Shown: positions 57,689 through 64,000 of the stretch, piece by piece
Layout: the number at the start of each line of letters is the position of its first letter
Position numbering within the stretch: the first letter of the stretch is position 1
NCBI GenBank assembly: GCA_035578155.1
Contig: JAPWDM010000008.1
Coordinates: 28,318,280-28,382,279 of the forward strand
DNA length: 64,000 nucleotides
Direction of reading: 5' to 3'
Source of the DNA: Brachynemurus nebulosus
Lineage: Eukaryota; Arthropoda; Insecta; Neuroptera; Myrmeleontidae
Made by a program: the position numbers and the translations under genes
The notes under the pieces: model-generated
The model's database searches: none
Seen by the model: the letters and a program-made list of their open reading frames with translations, nothing else
Told to the model about the DNA's origin: nothing

Positions 57689-58930
57689 CAGTGTTTCTCT
57701 ACCGCTAGTTCGTGAACGTATCTCACCAGCCCGTAGAAAGATATGCGAATTACAAAATGATTATAATTAGTATTTTTTTTTACATTAAGAAGAAAAGAAA
57801 TGGCGAGGTTAAACCTTATGCAAAACGAAGCCTTTAACGATAAAAATCGTATATTCTAGAATTTAGTATTTTTAATAACGGTATTTTAATAACGGTACAA
57901 GATATAACACATCTAGCACAATACAGAACAAAGATTTTTGTTTAAAAAAAAAGAAAGATGGATTTAACTTGTTTATTTAGGGCACAATGCACGTGATAGC
58001 AAATTTATAGCACATGATAGAACATGAAAAAATATATCGGCAAAACTATAACTTTATGATCAGATGGTCAACGATGGTCGGAAACCGACATTTTATATTA
58101 CACGTCCTAATGTCATTCAAACTAACGAAGGAAATGATTCCAGGTTACAAGAATTTATACATTTATTTATTAACTTATACATTTATATATATGTTTACTA
58201 AGTGTCCGCACGATAACTCAAGAACGAAACATCTTATTTTTAAGAAATTTCGTGAAAACGTCTACGGTGTTTTGGACATTTTTCGTGAAAAAAAATTGGC
58301 GGAATCAGGCGGAAAAATCACATAAAGAAGGTTTTTTCTTATTTACAATTACTCTATATCAACTAGTTTCCGAGAAAAACGTACTTTTGTAAATGTAAAT
58401 TCGCTATGTTATGCAGGATGCTGCGACAGGGGTATTTTTTTTCTTTCAGCAATTTATTGATATTATAGGTAGAGGTGCCGGTACTCTTCATATATTTTAT
58501 AAATCTTTTCTGTTTTTGGATTTCGGTGGTTTATTACCGGCGCTAGGAGGTCCACCAACAAGGCATTGGATTTTCGGATAGTCACGCTGCACTATCTATA
58601 AAATGGACACTTTTTATATTTTTCCTTGAAAAATTTTTTTTTGTGTAGTTTAATACTTAATAAATATGTGCACAAAATTTGAAATTGATATTTATTTCCG
58701 TTCTTGAGAAAAAAATTCTAGAAAAATACATAATTTTTAAGGACTCTCAAGTAAACCTCCCCTTAAGAAAGTGCCGATATTTATCTAAATTACATTGCAA
58801 ACTAAATGGTCGGAAAACGACATTTCATATTACACAACCTAATGTTATTGTAATTAATGATGGAAATGATTCCAGACTAAAAAAATTCTCGCAACATTTC
58901 TCTAATGCTTAAGAAACTTTCGATATTTTT
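57689..58930 (+). mobile_element. hAT-like element, inverted relative of 53130-53871
   Basis: CAGTGTTTCTCTACCGCTAG at 57689 parallels the 53871 terminus. GTAGAAAGATA…TTATAATTAGTATTTTTTTT matches that element's subterminal part. Units with GGTCGGAAACCGACATTTTA (58075) and GGTCGGAAAACGACATTTCA (58807), each followed by TATTACAC and a GGAAATGATTCCAG, are the same ~180-bp internal repeat. A GCAGGATGCTGC-family fragment (58215-58440) interrupts it. The right terminus is not defined. Confidence 0.55.
58215..58440 (+). repeat. GCAGGATGCTGC-family fragment nested in the hAT-like element
   Basis: AACTCAAGAACGAAACAT, TCAACTAGTTTCCGAGAAAA and AATTCGCTATGTTATGCAGG then ATGCTGCGACAGGGGTATT (to about 58436). 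It is the best preserved plus-strand copy outside the large fold-backs. Confidence 0.7.
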
Positions 58931-59771
58931 CTGAAAACTAACGGTGAAGATGATACCAAGCTGCAAAATTTTCTTCATTTTATCCTTACTCGCCTTAACG
59001 ACCCTCTCGATTGAATTTTACGATAAAAATTAAAATAAATTTAGTAATATTTTTATTAAATATATATTCAACCAACAAATTAGACATAAATATATCTATG
59101 TTTGTATTTAAAATGACGAACATATATCATTAGTAAACGGAATTCCAAAATTATACATGTCTGTAAACAGGTATCATTAGAACCTGTCTATAGTTAGTTA
59201 CCTAAGTATCGACAGGATAGAGTGAAAATTGTAGATATTAGAATACTTATAGTAAACTTGTAGACAAGCTCATAGTGCTTATCGGTTGATGAATCAATAA
59301 AATTAATATCATACTATTAAACAATAAGTATACGTGAATGACATCAGTATAATAAGTAAATTCCCACAAAGTAATGTTTCTGATGGTTAGTATATTATTA
59401 TTACTGTCATATAAATGTGTATTTATTTATATGTTTACTGTAGATCAATTAATACGATAACCTAAAGTTATAATTTATTCAATTCCAATTATGTACTGAT
59501 TAAATAGTAATAAATTCTTTCATAATAACTATTATTAATCTTTTTGAAGTGAAAACTTCTATAGCGAAAGTAACTCTACGTGACAATGTAATGAAATCTC
59601 TAATACAAGAGTGGAAACGGTAATGCTTTGGCTGTAATTTGTAATGGTTGTAAAGTGAAATAGACACTATTAATTAGTTTGCCATTGTTAAGTAATGAAT
59701 ACTTTATATTGTTTTTTGATTAATAAATATTTCATAATATTGTCATGACCATAAGCACACTCGCAATTTTT
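58931..59771. other. No supported feature
   Basis: AT-rich, nothing recognised. Confidence 0.35.
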
Positions 59772-59885
59772 TAGTCGAATTTTTCCTTGAAAAATTAGAC
59801 TTATACAGCCCAGACGATAAGAACGGCAGAGTAGGGGCGCTATCCGTTTTCGGACCCGTAGAACACGATTCTGTAGAAAAAAGTG

Positions 59886-59968
<83 letters not shown>
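59772..59968 (-). repeat. ~118-bp repeat unit joined to (TA)n, copy 1
   Basis: On the minus strand, the 79-bp TA tract (59968-59890) is followed by TCAGACACTTTTTTCTAC, TCGTGTTCTACGGGTCCGAA, AACGGATAGCGCCCCTACTC and ATAAGTCTAATTTTTC…TTCGACTAAAAA (ending 59772). The same order, including the TA tract, occurs on the plus strand at 63817-63998. Confidence 0.85.
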
Positions 59969-59970
<2 letters not shown>

Positions 59971-60010
59971 AATTTTAGTGAATATCATTTTCGTATTCTA
60001 GGGAAGTTAA

Positions 60011-60730
60011 GAGCTGAAATTTGGTAAATGGGGCTCATTTCCGATGCACCTCATACTATCAAAGTGGGGTCAAATTTTGGGCAAATTTTGGATCCGACCT
60101 ACCTTTGAGGGAGGTGGTGGGGGGCAACAAAACAATAATTAACTTAGAGGGTTGAAATTTGGTATGTTGATAGAGTTCGTACCTAGGGTCTGCTTTTTGG
60201 AGGTTTTAATATTTTACCCCCACCTCCACCATTTTTAAGCTACAATTTCATGTTTTCTGACGTTTCCGAAGTTTGTACCACTCGCACAGATCACCCAAAT
60301 AAACCTAGAGGGCTGAAATTATGTATTCGGATTGAGTTAGTATCAAGGGGGTGCCTTTTGGGGGTCTCAGCTTAAAACCCTTACCCCCTCCAATTTTATA
60401 CCAAAAAGAACATGATTTTTCTTGTTTTTTAACAGTTTCGTTCGGGTCAAAATCTCCCCAAATAAACCTGGAGGGCTGAAATTTTGTGTACGGGTTAAGT
60501 TAATAGCTAGCCACTACTTTTTGGACCCATATCCCCTCTTAACCCTTACCAGCACGATTCTTACGCCAATATTTCCTTGATTTTTTTGCTTTTTTTCTAA
60601 CACGTCCAGAGACTCTCTAAGAAAACCCAGAGGTCTGAAATTTTGCACGTGTATTGAGTTAGTATCCAGCTAGTGCCTTTTAGCGATTCCACATTACTCT
60701 TTTCCCCACTTCTCCCATTCTTACATCGGA
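60011..60730 (+). repeat. Degenerate ~160-bp tandem array
   Basis: Units marked by GAGGGCTGAAATTTTG start near 60011, 60147, 60308, 60471 and 60630 (spacings 136, 161, 163, 159). Each then has TTGAGTTAGTATC, GTGCCTTTTGG and ACCCCC-CTCC-ATTTT. Units are strongly diverged. The minus frame 60597-60782 is not a gene. Confidence 0.8.
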
Positions 60731-61366
60731 AATATGTAAATATAAATGCATAAATATTAAGTAATTTAAAAATATTATTCAAGTTATGTTTATTTATAAA
60801 ATAGGAATTTTGGATTTTTTTGGAAAGAAAAAATATCTTCGTAAAGGCCTTCCAGTTTACTAAGTATTTAAGGTCCTTTTTTAATAATTAAAAATAGAAC
60901 ACAAAGGCAATTGGCGGATAAGCATGGGTAGGAATGCCCTTGTACGAATTGTGTTGGCTTTTTCCCTGCTAACTGCTATCGGCACAAAATTGAAATTTAC
61001 TGAGGTTCAGCCCTTAAAAACTTAAAACCTTTTTTTAAAGTCCCGGACACTCATTATCAGTTTTGAAATCACCAAAATGACAAATCGCTGGTAGACTTTC
61101 AATGACATTTCGCTTGTAGACATTCAATACCGGAGATGAAGGGAAAAATTCGACTTCCGTGATGGGGCCCTGCTGCTCACGGCGTCTTTATTTTTTTATA
61201 CATACGGAATATTGGGTGCCTCATGACCTTTCAGTTCCAAGGTATATAGTCTAATCTATAGCTTAACGCCGAAAATGGCACTGACATTCTCATCGATGAA
61301 ACTTTCAGAATTATAGTTATAGTATGTACACCTAGGGAGTAAAGTGTGACTTTGATCTTGAGAGTG
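60731..61366. other. No supported feature
   Basis: Nothing recognised apart from a short GC patch (61155-61185). Confidence 0.35.
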
Positions 61367-61561
61367 AAGTTTGTTTGTAGAAGGCCAGTAAAGACTCGAA
61401 GATAACAATTTACAGGGGGGATAAAAAACACTTTAGTCCTTTGATACTATAGGTACTATTTTTTGTAATTCCAAATAATTTAAATTTATAAAAATTAAAG
61501 AAAAAATTATTTAAATGACATTTAAATAATTTTACTTTACTGGCCTTCTAGCCACAAACTT
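61367..61561. repeat. ~195-bp inverted repeat
   Basis: AAGTTTGTTTGTAGAAGGCC (61367) and its inverse ending 61561: 27-bp arms with three differences, surrounding AT-rich DNA with AAATAATTTAAAT palindromes. It may be a small MITE. Confidence 0.6.
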
Positions 61562-62164
61562 GGGCAAATCAAGTACTATCAAGGTACTGTGGACAAATTA
61601 AACAAATTAAAAAATGCAATGTAACTGTTTGACCTTATTTACAAGTTTAAATTTGTTCAATATTTTAAATACGTAATGCATTACCTAGCAACGCTATTTA
61701 ATTTAATTAGTGCCATTCTATAAATTCCAGTTGCTGATTATGGCTTAAAAGCACGGAAAAATTCTCTTAATACTTTGGAACAAAAAGTTACTCCCTATCA
61801 CGAAGAGTTCAAATATGTAGTTTAGTTGTGGAATTGCAAAAGATATAATATTAAACTTGAAAAAAGTGGTCACCAGGAATATCCGACCTGGAACCTAATC
61901 TAACGTCACGGCGGAGCAAACTCGATTTTCGATTTTAATTCATGGATATCGTTAGTCAAAATTACGTCAAATTAAAGATTCCAGAATATATTCAAAAGCG
62001 CGTAAGGTTACCTTAATAAATCTTGGTTTATAATTCCTACGTCTACGTCTTTCGACCCATGAAGATGCAATTTTGAATACTACAGGTGTAGATTTCAATT
62101 AAATGCAGCAAAAAAATTCTACCTTTTTATTAGAAGATAAAATTTTTAACACCATGACAGTCAT

Positions 62165-62305
62165 AACCTACAATGACAAAACGCTCAACTGGTACACTAT
62201 TTTGATAGTATTACACTTGATATGGAATTGTTGACGTCGTACGACGTGATGTATTAGTGAGTAGGATTTCACTCGACGTCATACAACGTCACTGACTGTC
62301 AAGGT
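62165..62305 (+). repeat. Relative of the 50130-50235 palindrome centre, ACGTC-rich
   Basis: CAACTGGTACACTATTTTGA, TGATATGGAATTGTTGACGT and TTTCACTCGACGTC align with the centre of the 48964-50883 element. It contains the perfect palindrome ACGTCGTACGACGT (62234-62247) and further ACGTC motifs. Confidence 0.6.
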
Positions 62306-63157
62306 TTTACTTAACATCAAATTAAAAATAAATTCCTTTAAACTTCTTTATAATTGTTTTAAAAACTGGCATCTTTTTTGTACCAAAAATAGGCTTCCCT
62401 CCGTCATCAAATCAGATTCCAGATTAATATTTTCTGGAAGTATCATCGACAAAGAAATGGAGAATTCACAAGTTAGTTTTGACAACCCTCTTTAAATCAG
62501 TTCGTGATTCGTCTTTTAAAAACTTTCTTATTACTGATAAAAAAGATTAAAACAAGAACATCTATATAATATGACAAATAATAAAATGAAATTATGGAAC
62601 ACACTGTAAAATATAAAATGAATTCTCAATTTCCTTGTCTGTGATACTGGAATATTATGTAAAACGCATGCTGATATCGTTTGAATGTAAGCGGTTAGTT
62701 GGTTACATGGATGCTCAATCAGTCAGTCTCATGGACCATTTATACGTTTTACTTGAATTGCTATGCGAAACACGCACATTTATGGGCGCCATAGCCGCCA
62801 TAGATGTCGCCAAATAAGCAGCCATTGTTGTATTGTGCACATATTTTTTTTTAAAACAATTGCTCTTGCAGTTAAATGACCTTTAATTACGATTATTTCA
62901 ATAAGAAAAGATCCACTATATCAATTCTGTATTTATAGGAAATCTATTACTTGAATGAAACAAATGCTTTTGTATTTTGTATAGCGAATTTCTTACTTTT
63001 ACAAATAAGTAGTTATACAATGGAAAAAAATATTCTATTCTGAAAAGAAAGCACTTTAAGGACCGTACAAACCAAAACGATCGCCCACTGAATATACTGC
63101 CAATGAACGGTAACACACAGCTTCCTCGTGCTTGTAAGCAGGGCCGGACTTATTCTG
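62306..63157. other. No supported gene
   Basis: The frame 62635-62817 (+) ends in a GCCATAG-repeated stretch and has no recognised domain. Confidence 0.3.
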
Positions 63158-63811
63158 ACAAGTAAAGGTCCCGAGGCCGGACCTATCGATTTCGATGAAA
63201 CTTAAATATATTGTAGAACACTAAAAACTAAGGGACACGTATTTTTTTTTATCTGCGGAAAAACGGTTTGAAGGGGTGAAATCGCCTTCCAAAAATTGGG
63301 GTAAAAATTTAATTTTTCAAATATCTCGAAAACAATAAGAGATAGAGCAAAAGTTTCAATTGGCGATATTGCTCTTTTTTAAAGAGCTATCTATTGATAT
63401 GCAATTTATTCATATTACATCAACAGGGGTGGTTGGGGGTTAAAATTTGGGGGTTAATTTTGCAAAAAGGGGGTGAAAAATAAACAATATAAAAATTTTG
63501 TTTACAGATTTGAAATCTACGTCAAAAAATCCAATTGACCCATTTTTGCTCAATGCCCTAATATTAAGTCTAGGGGTAGTTAACTAGAGGGTGACTATGT
63601 CGAATAGTCGTACAATTTGGGTATTTCAAGAAGTTCTTCTTCATGGAAAATAGCTTAAGACAATTAGAATAACGTAGAAATGAAATTCTCGAATTCAAAA
63701 TTGAGTTTGAGCAACATTGGAGAGGGGGTGAGTCACCCTCTTAAATTGCATACTAGTTTATATACACTAATTTTTGCTATTAACACACTGACAGTGGGTA
63801 AAATAATGTGG
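63158..63811. mobile_element. Half copy of the 39884 palindrome
   Basis: Begins ACAAGTAAAGGTCCCGAGGC and follows one arm of 39884-41359 closely for ~650 bp to GTGGGTAAAATAATGTG, then stops at the (TA)n tract. The second arm is absent. The frame 63680-63958 is arm sequence plus TA tract. Confidence 0.9.
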
Positions 63812-63813
63812 GA

Positions 63814-63873
<60 letters not shown>

Positions 63874-63998
63874 CATTTTTTTTCTACATATTCGTGTTCT
63901 ACGGGTCCGAAAACGGATAGCGCCCCTACTCTCGCCTCTCGCAGCTCTTATCGTATAGACTGTATAAGTCTAATTTTTCGGAGAAAATTCGACTAAAA
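63812..63998 (+). repeat. (TA)n plus ~118-bp unit, copy 2
   Basis: 53 bp of TA (63817-63869) followed by TCAGACATTTTTTTTCTAC, GTGTTCTACGGGTCCGAAAA, CGGATAGCGCCCCTACTC and ATTCGACTAAAAA, the same unit as 59772-59968 in the opposite orientation. It replaces the missing half of the palindrome. Confidence 0.85.
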
Positions 63999-64000
63999 AG

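Noticed and set aside
62635..62817. 60-codon plus-strand frame
   Set aside because: Ends in repeated GCCATAG sequence and has no recognised motif.

Overview
The window is strongly AT-rich eukaryotic DNA with no bacterial-style gene organisation. It has six long (TA)n tracts, many insect-type DNA transposons (mariner, Tc1, hAT, piggyBac-like), tRNA-derived SINE-like sequences and long fold-back elements. The best guess is an arthropod, most likely an insect, with a repeat-rich genome; the species cannot be named from the sequence. I find no complete host protein-coding gene. Nearly all listed reading frames are low-complexity shadows (TA tracts, a heptamer array) or chance ORFs inside repeats. 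The only host-gene hints are a 63-bp candidate internal exon (11147-11209, +) and a weaker candidate terminal exon (25716-25873, -). The window may be intergenic or lie inside a very large intron.

Layout. 0-8 kb: (TA)n, a hairpin element, a hammerhead-ribozyme-like motif (1850-1891), a 1.57-kb fold-back element (3218-4782), and a 0.75-kb insertion flanked by a 13-bp direct repeat with hammerhead-like motifs at both ends in opposite orientation (6942-7695). 10-18 kb: the candidate exon, a TTAA-flanked element, a GC-rich hAT-like element with a nested palindrome, two TA-flanked MITEs and a hAT MITE made of CTTGGT repeats. 19-22 kb: a degenerate ~120-bp tandem array, then about 140 copies of the heptamer TTATTTC. 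23-30 kb: internally deleted mariner and Tc1 copies. 31-35 kb: a near-perfect 215-bp palindromic MITE, and a second hammerhead-bearing inverted element interrupted by a decayed hAT copy with transposase fragments. 35-39 kb: a tRNA-Thr-like cloverleaf inside an inverted repeat, a SINE with a (TA)n tail, and two abutting TIR elements. 39-47 kb: a hAT-like element holding a 1.5-kb palindrome, a second copy of the 3.2-kb fold-back, a 147-bp tandem array and a piggyBac-like MITE. 48-64 kb: three more long palindromic elements, a SWIM zinc-finger fragment of transposon type, hAT-like elements with internal ~180-bp repeats, a 160-bp degenerate array and a half copy of the 40-kb palindrome joined to (TA)n.

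Two systems deserve follow-up. One is the set of hammerhead-like ribozymes, two of them in inverted-arm elements where one ribozyme copy keeps the core and the opposite copy has lost it. The other is a group of long palindromes whose ends all begin (T)ACAAG and which share internal modules while differing in outer arms. All calls come from reading the sequence by eye; no database or folding program was run.
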